64,000 bases of DNA, from assembly GCF_001610835.1 (NCBI RefSeq), contig NZ_CP011270.1:1-64000 (forward strand), given 5' to 3'. The stretch's first letter is position 1. The number at the start of each line of letters is the position of its first letter. The stretch comes from Planctomyces sp. SH-PL14. Its GTDB lineage: Bacteria > Planctomycetota > Planctomycetia > Planctomycetales > Planctomycetaceae. This document shows, piece by piece, positions 54,789 to 63,576 of this stretch. A model generated the notes under the pieces. It worked only from the letters and a program-made list of their open reading frames with translations. It searched no databases and was not told where the DNA came from. A program made the position numbers and the translations under genes.

Positions 54789-54863
54789 GGTGGACAACCG
54801 GACTTGAACCGGCGACCCCCAGAATCACAATCTGGTGCTCTAACCAACTGAGCTATGCCCACC
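54789..54863 (-). tRNA. tRNA-His (GTG)
   Basis: Minus-strand cloverleaf of 75 nt. Acceptor stem GTGGGCA/TGTCCAC, D arm with GCTCAGTTGGTTAGAGC, anticodon stem CCAGA/TCTGG with loop TTGTGAT (anticodon GTG), and T arm GCCGGTTCAAGTCCGGT. An extra G at position -1 faces C73, the hallmark of tRNA-His. CCA is not encoded. It is followed by its own terminator. Confidence 0.96.
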
Positions 54864-54905
54864 ATCCTGCCTCCGCTTTCGCGTCGGCGTCAGTACATTA
54901 CTGCA

Positions 54906-55679
54906 ATGCCAGAATCGACTCAAGCACACTCGCCGCTCCACTGCGAATCGCTCCTCTCGCCTGACGAGCAGACAATTTTTCCGTACCTGTCCGACTTCCT
55001 GACCCAGCGGCGGCGGGAAAGGTTCGCGGAAGTCCTGAGCCACCGCACCCGCCGGATCACCGTCGTCCTCGACAACATCTACCAGGCACACAACATCAGC
55101 GCCGTCCTGCGGAGCTGCGACGCATTCGGGATCCAGGACGTCGCCACGATCGAGCGGGAGTTCGGTTTTGAGGTCAACCGCCAGATCGCCCTGGGGACGG
55201 ATCAGTGGCTGACGATCCGTCGCTTCACCGGTCCCCGGGCGACGCTCGACTGCCTCGACGATCATCACCGGCGGGGATACCAGCTCGTCGCCACGACCCC
55301 CCGCCCCGGCAGTCTGTCGATCCACGAGCTGCCGCTCGACCGCCCGATCGCGCTGTTCATGGGGAATGAAATCGACGGTCTGGATCCCGAGATCCTGAGC
55401 CGCGCGGACGCGGCGGTCCACCTGCCGATGTTCGGCTTCGTCGAGAGCTTCAACCTGTCGGTCGCCACCGCCCTCTGCCTGCAGTCGCTGACGATGCGGC
55501 TGCGGCGTGAGCGGACCGACGGCCCCCTCACCGATACCGAGAAGGAACGACTGACGTTCGACTGGACCCGCTTGTCGGTCCCGAACGTGGCCGGCGTCGA
55601 GGCCCGGTTTTTCCGGCAGCGGCAGCAGGATTGTGTCGGCCCGAGCGGGCTCGCCTCCAACGGAAGCCACCATGACTAG
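54906..55679 (+). CDS. trmH: SPOUT-family tRNA/rRNA 2'-O-methyltransferase (TrmH-like)
   Basis: A 257-residue SpoU/TrmH-type RNA methyltransferase. All three motifs are visible: DNIYQAHNISAVLRSCDAFG (motif 1), LFMGNEIDGLDPEIL (motif 2) and LPMFGFVESFNLSVATAL (motif 3, S-adenosylmethionine knot). The match is closest to TrmH, which methylates G18 of tRNA. The ATG giving MPESTQ is used; an earlier ATG at 54855 would overlap the tRNA gene. Its stop lies within the first codons of the following sulfatase gene (8-bp overlap, ATGACTAG). Confidence 0.9.
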   Translation: MPESTQAHSPLHCESLLSPDEQTIFPYLSDFLTQRRRERFAEVLSHRTRRITVVLDNIYQAHNISAVLRSCDAFGIQDVATIEREFGFEVNRQIALGTDQWLTIRRFTGPRATLDCLDDHHRRGYQLVATTPRPGSLSIHELPLDRPIALFMGNEIDGLDPEILSRADAAVHLPMFGFVESFNLSVATALCLQSLTMRLRRERTDGPLTDTEKERLTFDWTRLSVPNVAGVEARFFRQRQQDCVGPSGLASNGSHHD

Positions 55680-57168
55680 AGCGTTTCCATTCGGCTGGAT
55701 CGTCCTCCTGGCGCTGACCGCCACGGTCGCGGAGGGGGCCGCGCTGCCGAACGTCGTCATCATTTACGCCGATGACATCGGCTACGGCGACATTTCGTGC
55801 AACGGAGCCAGGCCCGGCCTGACGCCGAACGTCGACCGGCTGGCGAAGGAAGGATTGCGGTTCACCGACGGCCACTGCACCTCCGCCACCTGCACCCCCT
55901 CCCGCTACGGCCTGCTGACCGGCGAATACCCCTGGCGGAAGAAGGGGACCGGCGTCCTGCCGGGGGACGCGCGGATGATCATCGAGCCCGGCCGGACGAC
56001 GCTCGCCACCGTCCTGCGGCAGGCGGGCTACCGGACCGGCGTCGTCGGTAAGTGGCACCTCGGCCTGGGCGCGGGCGACCTCGACTGGAATGGCGAGATC
56101 ACCCCCAGCCCGCTCGACATCGGCTTCGATGAGAGCTTCATCATGGCCGCCACCGGCGACCGCGTTCCGTGCGTCTACGTGCGAGACCGCCGCGTCGTCG
56201 GTCTCGATCCCGCCGACCCGATCGAAGTCCGTTACGGCCAGCCGATCCCCGGCGAGCCGACCGGCAAGCAGAATCCCGAACTCCTCAAGGTGCATCCGAG
56301 TCACGGCCACGACATGGCGATCGTCAACGGCGTGAGCCGGATCGGTCATATGAAAGGGGGCAGGAAGGCCCTGTGGATCGACGAGGAGATGGCCGACGTC
56401 TTTACGAAGGAAGCGGTCGATTTCATCGGCCGCCACAAGGCCAAGCCGTTCTTCCTCTACTTCGCGACGCACGATGTCCACGTCCCGCGGGTCCCGCATC
56501 CGCGGTTCGTCGGCAAGAGCGGCATGGGGCCGCGCGGCGACGCCCTCCTCGAGTTCGACTGGTCGGTCAGCGAGATTCTCAAGACGCTCGACGAGGCCGG
56601 GCTCACGGAGAACACGCTCGTCCTGCTCTCGAGCGACAACGGTCCGGTCATCGACGACGGCTACAAGGACGACGCCGTTGAAAAGCTCGGCGACCACAAG
56701 CCCGCCGGTCCGTTCCGCGGCGGCAAGTACAGCAAGTTCGAGGCGGGGACCCGCGTCCCGTGGATCGTCCGCTGGCCGGCAAAGGTCCGGCCGGGGGTCT
56801 CGGACGCCCTGATGTGCCAGGTCGACTTCGTCGCCACGTTCGCGGCGCTGGTCGGTCAGCCCACCTCGGTCGCCACCGCGCGCGACAGCGAGAACTATCT
56901 CCCGGCGCTCCTTGGAGATTCTAAGACGGGCCGAAAGGAGCTCGTTGAACACGGGAACGGACTCGCCCTCCGCGACGGGCCGTGGAAATGGATTCCCGGT
57001 TCCAAGGGTCCGGCGAAGAACGGATCGACGAACACCGAACTCGGCAATGCCCCGGAAGGAATGCTGTTCAACCTGAGCGCCGATCCGGGAGAGCGCGATA
57101 ACGTCGCATCCGCCCACGCCGACATCGTCGCCCGACTGCAGGCCCGCCTGACCGAGCTCCAGAAATAG
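55672..57168 (+). CDS. Secreted arylsulfatase
   Basis: A 498-residue sulfatase with a signal peptide (FGWIVLLALTATVAEGAA). The metal site NVVIIYADDIGYGD begins the domain and the formylglycine motif is CTPSRYGLLTGEYPWR (Cys-x-Pro-Ser-Arg, to be oxidised by an FGE enzyme). VVGKWHLG, HDVHVP and SSDNGP complete the active site. Cys-type sulfatases are very abundant in planctomycetes that degrade sulfated polysaccharides. The ATG overlaps the trmH stop; GGAAG lies 6 bases upstream. Confidence 0.94.
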   Translation: MTRAFPFGWIVLLALTATVAEGAALPNVVIIYADDIGYGDISCNGARPGLTPNVDRLAKEGLRFTDGHCTSATCTPSRYGLLTGEYPWRKKGTGVLPGDARMIIEPGRTTLATVLRQAGYRTGVVGKWHLGLGAGDLDWNGEITPSPLDIGFDESFIMAATGDRVPCVYVRDRRVVGLDPADPIEVRYGQPIPGEPTGKQNPELLKVHPSHGHDMAIVNGVSRIGHMKGGRKALWIDEEMADVFTKEAVDFIGRHKAKPFFLYFATHDVHVPRVPHPRFVGKSGMGPRGDALLEFDWSVSEILKTLDEAGLTENTLVLLSSDNGPVIDDGYKDDAVEKLGDHKPAGPFRGGKYSKFEAGTRVPWIVRWPAKVRPGVSDALMCQVDFVATFAALVGQPTSVATARDSENYLPALLGDSKTGRKELVEHGNGLALRDGPWKWIPGSKGPAKNGSTNTELGNAPEGMLFNLSADPGERDNVASAHADIVARLQARLTELQK

Positions 57169-57381
57169 GCGATCTGGTCCGCGTTCGAGCCCCTTGCCGC
57201 TGCCAGCCGTCGACATCGTCGCCCCACGGTTCGGTGGGGACCCAGGCAATGAACTTGCGGTGAATTCGACCGAAAGTCCTTAACGCTTGCGTGGCACGGC
57301 TGAAACCGGCCCGATACGGTGGCGCACGCCTTCCGCCCGGCCCATCCGCCGCCGGACAGCGCCCTGCCGGAGAAAACGCCC

Positions 57382-60000
57382 ATGCGTCAGCAACTGCTTG
57401 CCCTGACCGCCTGCCTGGCGGTCGCCGCCCCCGTTCGTCTCAACGCCCAGGCCCCTCCCGCGGCCCCGGCCCCTCCCCCCGTCGCGGGGAGCCAGCCGGC
57501 CGGGGCGGATTCGATCCTCCTCCCCAACGGCTGGCGGCTGACGCCGGCGGGGAAGCAGATCGAGGTGACCGATCTCCCGCTGAACGTCCTGGCTCTCCCA
57601 GACAGCAAGACGGCGGTCATTGCAACAAGCGGCTACAACGCCCATGAGCTCTCCCTGGTCGACCTCGAGAGCGGACGGAAGACCGCCGTCGCCGCCGTGC
57701 CGCAGAGCTGGTTCGGTCTGGCGGCCGATTCGAAGAGTCAGCGGCTGTGGTGGTCCGGCGGCGGAGGAGGAGTGGTGCTTCCGTTCGCGGTCGGCCGGGA
57801 CTCATTCACGCCGTCCGCTCCGGTGCGAGTCATTCCGGAAGGGGCCCTTCCGGCGGAAGTCGACACCACTACCCAGCGGGGCCTCCCGGGCTTCTGCACG
57901 GGGCTCCTGTTCGACGAAGCCCGGTCGCGGCTGTTCGCCCTGTGCATCCTCTCGAAAGGCGAAAACAAGTCCTTCGCCTGGGGGGACGCCAAGACGGACA
58001 ACAACGCCGGCGGCGTCATTGCCGTCCTCGATCCCGCGAAGCCCGAGCAGCCGGCGGTGATCGTCCCCTGCGGCAAGCGTCCCTACGACATCGCCCTGGG
58101 AAAAAACGGCCTGCTCTACGTCAGCGACTGGGCCGACCGCAAGGTGCTCGCCGTCGATCCCGAGACGCTCCGCACCGTCGCCCGCATTCCCGTCGGCGAC
58201 CATCCCAACCAGATCGTCGTCCATCCGGAGGACGGCCGGCTGTTCGTCGCCTGCGCTTCGAGCAACGGCGTCTGGGTGATCGATCCGACGGCGGGGGTCG
58301 TCCAGGAGACGATCTTTACCGCCCTCTTCCCGCAGTCTCCTGAGGGGAGCACGCCGGACGCGCTCTGCCTCAGCGCGGATGGGGAAACGCTGTTCGTCGC
58401 CAACGCGGACAACAACTGCGTTGCCGTGATCGACGTGGAGTCGCCCCGCCGCAGTGCCGTTCAGGGCTACATCCCGACCGGCTGGTATCCCACCTCGCTC
58501 GCCACGACGCCCGATGGCAAGACGCTGCTCGTCGGCATCGGCAAGGGGATCCGCACCGAGGAGAAGAAGTCAAACAAGCCGGAGGCGGAGAAGATCGCTG
58601 CCGCCCGCGCCGGAGCTCCCGGCGAAGGGGGCTACTACCGGATTCCGTTCCCGCATATCGGGACCACACTCTCGGGCGCGCTGTCGATCATCGACCTCCC
58701 GGGCGAAGAGCAGCTGGAGAAGTACACCGACCAGGTCTACCGCAACTGCCCCTACGCCGACGAGAAGGTCCGCACGGCAAAGTACGAACGGCCCACCGCG
58801 ATCCCGACGCAGGTCGGCGCCCCGTCGCCGATCAAGCACGTCATCTACATCATCAAGGAAAACCGCACCTACGATCAGGTCTTCAGCGACATCCCCCGCG
58901 GCAACCGCGATCCGTCGCTGCTGATGTTCGGCGAGGACGTCACCCCGAACCACCACAAGCTCGCCAACGAGTTCGTGCTCCTCGACAACCTGTACTGCAA
59001 CGGCCACGTCTCGGCCGACGGACACCCGTGGTCGACCGCGGCCTACAACACGGACTACATCGCCCGGAACTGGGCCCTCACCTATTCCCGCCGGGAAGGG
59101 ATCGACGACGATGACGAGGGGGACCTCTCCACCGCCCCCAGCGGGTACATCTGGGACGCCTGCAAACGGAACGGGCTGACCTACCGCAGCTACGGCGAGT
59201 ACGGCGGCCGCGTGAGCGAGCCGGACGGCACCCTCCGCATCGAAGGCCGCGTCCCGGGGCTGGTGGGGCACATGTCGCCGAAGTACGGCATCCCGAAAGT
59301 GGCCGGGCAGCCCGCCCGCGACACCGACCGTGTGGAGACGTTCCTCGAAGAGTTCGCCGAGTACGAGAAGAACGGCGACCTGCCGCGTTTCGTCGTGATG
59401 AGTCTCGGCGAAGACCACACGCAGGGGACCCGCCCCGGCGCTCCGACGCCGCAGGCCTGCGTCGCCAGCAACGACCTGGCCCTCGGCCGGCTCGTCGAAG
59501 CGATTTCCAAGAGCCGCTACTGGAAGGAGACCGCGATCTTCGTGATCGAGGACGATGCCCAGAACGGCCCGGACCATGTCGACGCCCACCGGACGATCGG
59601 CCTCGTGATCAGCCCTTATGTCCGCCGGGGCCACCTCGACAGCACGCAGTATCAGACGGTCTCGATGCTCCGCACGATGGAGCTGATCCTCGGCCTTCCG
59701 CCGCTGAGCCAGTTCGACGCGGCGGCGACGCCGATGTTCGAGTCATTCACCGACAAGCCCGACCTTCGCCCATACGAGCACGTCGACGCGCGGATCGATC
59801 TCGACGCGAAGAACGGCCGGCTGGCCTACGGCGCCGACCGCTCGGAGAAAATGGACTTCAGCGAATACGACCGGATCGACGACTTCGAGCTGAACGAGAT
59901 CCTCTGGCGGGCGATCCACGGCAAGGACGCCCCGCTCCCGCCGGCCGTCCGCCGGGCGATCGCCTATCGCGGGCTGGAGCTCCCGGCCGAGCGCGACTGA
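57382..60000 (+). CDS. Secreted beta-propeller / phosphoesterase fusion (YncE-like plus alkaline phosphatase superfamily)
   Basis: An 872-residue protein: signal peptide (MRQQLLALTACLAVAAPV), a seven-bladed YVTN/NHL-type propeller (about 60-440; for example KRPYDIALGKNGLLYVSDWA and DGETLFVANADNNCVAVIDV), then a phosphoesterase domain with HVIYIIKENRTYDQVFSDIP, DGHPWSTAAYNTD and FVIEDDAQNGPDHVDAHR. The second half is related to acid phosphatase/phospholipase C enzymes. This fusion is known in environmental bacteria. The ATG (MRQQLLAL) starts the signal peptide, with GGAGA upstream. Confidence 0.9.
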   Translation: MRQQLLALTACLAVAAPVRLNAQAPPAAPAPPPVAGSQPAGADSILLPNGWRLTPAGKQIEVTDLPLNVLALPDSKTAVIATSGYNAHELSLVDLESGRKTAVAAVPQSWFGLAADSKSQRLWWSGGGGGVVLPFAVGRDSFTPSAPVRVIPEGALPAEVDTTTQRGLPGFCTGLLFDEARSRLFALCILSKGENKSFAWGDAKTDNNAGGVIAVLDPAKPEQPAVIVPCGKRPYDIALGKNGLLYVSDWADRKVLAVDPETLRTVARIPVGDHPNQIVVHPEDGRLFVACASSNGVWVIDPTAGVVQETIFTALFPQSPEGSTPDALCLSADGETLFVANADNNCVAVIDVESPRRSAVQGYIPTGWYPTSLATTPDGKTLLVGIGKGIRTEEKKSNKPEAEKIAAARAGAPGEGGYYRIPFPHIGTTLSGALSIIDLPGEEQLEKYTDQVYRNCPYADEKVRTAKYERPTAIPTQVGAPSPIKHVIYIIKENRTYDQVFSDIPRGNRDPSLLMFGEDVTPNHHKLANEFVLLDNLYCNGHVSADGHPWSTAAYNTDYIARNWALTYSRREGIDDDDEGDLSTAPSGYIWDACKRNGLTYRSYGEYGGRVSEPDGTLRIEGRVPGLVGHMSPKYGIPKVAGQPARDTDRVETFLEEFAEYEKNGDLPRFVVMSLGEDHTQGTRPGAPTPQACVASNDLALGRLVEAISKSRYWKETAIFVIEDDAQNGPDHVDAHRTIGLVISPYVRRGHLDSTQYQTVSMLRTMELILGLPPLSQFDAAATPMFESFTDKPDLRPYEHVDARIDLDAKNGRLAYGADRSEKMDFSEYDRIDDFELNEILWRAIHGKDAPLPPAVRRAIAYRGLELPAERD

Positions 60001-60104
60001 CTTCCGTCCGGCCCTCCCCGTCCTCCGCAAGGCGAGCGGGGGGCGTCAGCCCCCTGATCCAAAGCGGCCTTTACGGTCATAGGTCGCTGCGCGGCCTCGG
60101 ATTT

Positions 60105-60270
60105 TGAAACACAGAGGCACGGAGGACACAGAGACCTTCGTGGGGCGCGACCGACGCCCGAGGGAGGGAGCCACAGATGAACACAGATCAACACGGATAA
60201 AGCCAGGAACGTCGCCTTCGCGGCCGCACCGCTCCGCGTCTCTCTGTGCTCTCCGTGCCTCTGTGTTTCA
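60105..60270. repeat. Family C repeat, complete copy with both arms
   Basis: Arms 60105-60134 (TGAAACACAGAGGCACGGAG...) and 60241-60270 are complementary at 28 of 30 positions. They enclose the core CCACAGATGAACACAGATCA followed by ACACGG (60171-60196). The whole could fold into a long hairpin between two convergent genes. Confidence 0.85.
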
Positions 60271-60347
60271 CAACACGACTGCGATATGCCGCTCCGTTCT
60301 CGCGCGGCTTCGTCCGACCACAGACGAGATCGCCCCGCGAAATCCCT

Positions 60348-62108
60348 CTACGCCTTCGAGGTGAAGAGCGCCATCACCGGGCCGTAAGCCGACAGCGTCG
60401 CGATCGCGGTGAAGAAGCATCCGACGATCAGCAGCGCCACCCGCGTCCCCATCCGCGGGCGGATCGCCTGCGGCAGGAGGTACGAGTTCACCGCAACCGT
60501 GTGGAAGCAGCTGAACCCGAGAGCGAAGTTGTAGAGAATCCCGGTCCACTCCACGAGCCGCGCGCCGTTCACGAGCGTCAGGACGAGCGTCCCCAGCCCG
60601 ACGTAGACGCACAGCACTCCGAAGTAGAGCTTACGGATGTCCTTCGTGTCCCACTTCCGCAGCCGCGGACTGGCGGTCCAGAAGACGTCGACCCATCTCC
60701 GCAGGACGCCGTCGGCCGTCGAAGCCATGCTGGTCCCCAGCACCAGGAATCCGCAGAAGAGCATCAGGTACCAGAACGTCGAGCCGATCCCGCTGCCGAA
60801 GCTCGCGCCGACTGCCTCACTCACCTTGTCCGCCGTGATCCCGGCCGCTTTGGACTTGTCGATCACCTGCCCCCGCTGAAGGAACTGGATCGACAGCATG
60901 CTCGGGAGGGCGATCCCCACAAAGCAGGCCGGCAGCCACAGGAACCACTGTTCCCGCTTGACGTGCCATAGCCAGCGTTTCCAGCGGGGCAGAGTCTTCT
61001 CGTTGACGTCAAAGACCGCTCCGACGTGCGACAGCTCGATCTCATGTCCGCCGACCATGCTGGGAATCGCCCCGACATGGGCTCCCATCCCCCACCCCTG
61101 GTCGCGGGTGTAGTTGCTCAGCGGCGTATTGGTCAGTCCGCCGTTCCCGGAGATCGCCGCCATCGTGATGATGAACCCGATGAGGGTCATGTCCATCGGC
61201 CGCAGCGGACGCCCTTCGCTCCAGGCGGTGATGAAGTTGTCGACGTTCGGCCCGTGGGCTTCCTCGCCTCCGTCCCGGAGGCCGTTCTTGTTCGTGTCTT
61301 CGACGGCATAGCACGGAAGATTCCCGACCTTCACGAAGCCGGTGAGGATCTCTTTCCAGGTCGAAGCGGTCGAGTAACCGATCGCCAGGAAAACCAGCAG
61401 CCCGAAGACGTAGAACAGCTTGAACGTCATCAGGGCCCGCATCGAGTTGTAGATCTTCCCGCCGATCGACAGCGGAATGAAGACCGACATGAAGACCACC
61501 ACCCCCAGCGTCGTCACGAGCTGGGCTTCCTTGAACGCCCAGCCGCCGATCGTCGCCAGCAGAGGACTCGCGGCGGATTGATCCGGGAGATGTCCCAGGA
61601 ACATCGCCGCCAGCGGGACCGCCGCGTTCGCCGCGAGATACGGCAGCAGCGAGCCGAAGTCGACCAGCAGATAGAGGATGACCCAGAACCAGGGGCTGGG
61701 GGGGATCCGGAACTTCCCGGTGAAGATCGGTTCGCCGGTGTAGAGCGTGTAGCGACAGATCTCGACGTTGTAGATCACCTGCCCCAGGATGCTCAGGGTG
61801 CAGAGCCAGAACAGGTCGCCGCCGTAGCGGGCCGCGTTGACCGGACCGGTGAGCCATTCGCCCCCCCCGATCGCGGCCGCCGCCATGACGAGCGCCGGGC
61901 CGAGGAAGGCGCCGAGCTTCCGCCATTCGAAGACGGGAGCCTCGGGCAGCTCCGCCGCGTCCCAGCGGGGCATCGCCTTGACGCCGGGATAGGGGGACTG
62001 GAACTCCGGGCTGTTGAGCGGCGCATCGGCGCTTAGCGAATTCGAGTCGGCCAAGCCCCCATCCGGCGCAGGACTCGACATGGAAGGGGCGGGGGCGGAC
62101 TGCGACAT
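60348..62108 (-). CDS. Nramp-like carrier with EF-hand-like loop
   Basis: A 586-residue membrane protein of the Nramp-related APC group, about 11-12 helices. Helix 1 (LGPALVMAAAAIGGGEWLTG) and the helix 6 region (ITMAAISGNGGLTNTPLSNY) lack the DPGN and MPHN motifs of manganese/iron Nramp carriers, so the substrate may differ. Between helices 5 and 6 an extra loop holds DTNKNGLRDGGEE, a good match to a calcium EF-hand loop. The first 60 residues are a Ser/Pro-rich cytoplasmic tail. A hairpin covers the SD two bases before the start. It is convergent with the phosphoesterase fusion gene. Confidence 0.82.
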   Translation of the reverse strand: MSQSAPAPSMSSPAPDGGLADSNSLSADAPLNSPEFQSPYPGVKAMPRWDAAELPEAPVFEWRKLGAFLGPALVMAAAAIGGGEWLTGPVNAARYGGDLFWLCTLSILGQVIYNVEICRYTLYTGEPIFTGKFRIPPSPWFWVILYLLVDFGSLLPYLAANAAVPLAAMFLGHLPDQSAASPLLATIGGWAFKEAQLVTTLGVVVFMSVFIPLSIGGKIYNSMRALMTFKLFYVFGLLVFLAIGYSTASTWKEILTGFVKVGNLPCYAVEDTNKNGLRDGGEEAHGPNVDNFITAWSEGRPLRPMDMTLIGFIITMAAISGNGGLTNTPLSNYTRDQGWGMGAHVGAIPSMVGGHEIELSHVGAVFDVNEKTLPRWKRWLWHVKREQWFLWLPACFVGIALPSMLSIQFLQRGQVIDKSKAAGITADKVSEAVGASFGSGIGSTFWYLMLFCGFLVLGTSMASTADGVLRRWVDVFWTASPRLRKWDTKDIRKLYFGVLCVYVGLGTLVLTLVNGARLVEWTGILYNFALGFSCFHTVAVNSYLLPQAIRPRMGTRVALLIVGCFFTAIATLSAYGPVMALFTSKA

Positions 62109-62110
62109 AC

Positions 62111-62148
62111 CGTCTCCGTAGCTGCACGGCAGGGCCCGCCCGGAGACG
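62111..62148 (-). promoter_or_regulatory. Hairpin sequestering the SD of the Nramp-like gene
   Basis: CGTCTCC/GGAGACG arms (62142-62148, 62111-62117) lie just before the start codon; the GGAG of the right arm is the SD. The loop of 24 nt includes CAGCTAC. Confidence 0.5.
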
Positions 62149-62367
62149 AGCCGATCTCTCGGAATTCCAACGACTTCGTGAACGCTGCTTCCCCGCCGGC
62201 CCAGGCTGGCGACCCAAAACGAGGCGGGAAATCAACAAGCCGCCACGCTAGACGAACGCCCGGCTCATCGCAACCGCCTGATATCGGAACTTACCGAACA
62301 GTGATCCGCGGGGTCCCGCGCGGCTCCAGTCCGAACGATTGCTCCGACCTGACACCCCTGACCGACG

Positions 62368-63399
62368 TCACCGCTGGTAGATCGGCAGGTACCGGTACTC
62401 GATCGCCAGACCGAGGACCGACATCGCCGTGCAGTACACCTTCCCCGCCTCCCGCTCCCCGCCGTGCCGCGGCGTCCATGAACCCTCGGCGTCCTGAGTC
62501 TCCAGGAGGAGCTTGCAGAGCCGCCGGTGCATCTTCTCCGCGTACTCGCCCCCCATCTTGAACATCCCCACGCCGGTGTAGTAGACGCCATAGTAGAAGT
62601 ACTGGCTGTCGTGCCGGAGCTGGTTCTCCAGGAGCGCCTTCGCCCCGCCGATCGCCTCCCGGGTCTCGTGCTTCCCGCAGACTTCCAGGCAGGTGATCCC
62701 GGTCCCGGTGAGCGTCGGGGTCGGACCGCTGCCAGGCTGGTAGCCGAACCCCTTGTTGTCCGGGGTGGCGCAGTTCCGGACGTAGTCGACGGCGGCGTCG
62801 ATCGCCTCGGCGGGGACGTCGCAGCCGACGTCCTTGGCGGCCCGCAGCGCCAGGACCTGCCAACCCGTGACGCTCAGGTCGCTGTCGCGGCTCTCGACCT
62901 GATACCGCCAGCCTCCTTCGTGCCGGCGGTCCTTGTGGACAACCTGCGATTCGAGAATCAGCCGGATCGCCCGTTCGAGGGCCTTCTTGACCTTCGCCCC
63001 GTCTTTCTCGTTCATCATCCCGTAGCACTCGGCCAGCATGAGCGTGGCGATGCCGTGGTCGTACATCGGGCCGTGGCTCCGCTTGGCGATCAGCATCCCG
63101 TTCGCCTCCTGGTGCTCCAGGACCCAGCGGATCCCCTTGTCGATCGTCTCCGCGTAGGGCCCTTCGCCCGGCGTATGCCCCGCGGCCATGAAGGCCATCA
63201 CGGCGAGCCCGGTGATCCCGGTCGACTCCCCGTGCCCTTCGGCCCGCCACGCCCCGTTCGGAAGCTGCTGGGACTTGATGTAGTCCAGGGCGCGGGCGAT
63301 GGCGGTGTCGACTTCCTCGTCCTGCTCCGCCCACGTGGGCGCAGCGAGGACCAGGACCATCGCCGATGTCAGCCAGAGTCGCACGAACCGGTGAACCAT
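62368..63399 (-). CDS. Secreted prenyltransferase/squalene-oxidase-repeat protein
   Basis: A 343-residue protein with a signal peptide (FVRLWLTSAMVLVLAAPTWA) and a body of alpha/alpha-toroid repeats of about 50 residues: ALDYIKSQQLPNGAWRAEGH, STGITGLAVMAFMAAG, ATLMLAECYGM, HEGGWRYQVESRDSDLSVTG, WQVLALRAA. The fold is that of squalene-hopene cyclases and prenyltransferases, but a DxDD cyclase motif is not seen, so it is probably not a cyclase. The ATG giving MVHRFVRLW is used. Proteins of this type are common in planctomycetes; function unknown. Confidence 0.85.
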   Translation of the reverse strand: MVHRFVRLWLTSAMVLVLAAPTWAEQDEEVDTAIARALDYIKSQQLPNGAWRAEGHGESTGITGLAVMAFMAAGHTPGEGPYAETIDKGIRWVLEHQEANGMLIAKRSHGPMYDHGIATLMLAECYGMMNEKDGAKVKKALERAIRLILESQVVHKDRRHEGGWRYQVESRDSDLSVTGWQVLALRAAKDVGCDVPAEAIDAAVDYVRNCATPDNKGFGYQPGSGPTPTLTGTGITCLEVCGKHETREAIGGAKALLENQLRHDSQYFYYGVYYTGVGMFKMGGEYAEKMHRRLCKLLLETQDAEGSWTPRHGGEREAGKVYCTAMSVLGLAIEYRYLPIYQR

Positions 63400-63576
63400 G
63401 AGATCCCTGTCAACGAGAGCACGTCGCAGAAACATGATACCGCGGCGGCGGCCCGATCAAACAGGGACGGTCTGGACTGCGTCTGCCTGATCCCCGGGGA
63501 AGGCTGGCGAAACCCCCGTCCCTTACTTACGTTCCCTGTCGCGCCCGCGAGGCCCGCTTTCTTCCGAAAGAGTTTC

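Noticed and set aside
54855-54905. Earlier ATG for trmH.
   Set aside because: It lies within the tRNA-His gene on the other strand and adds residues outside the family.
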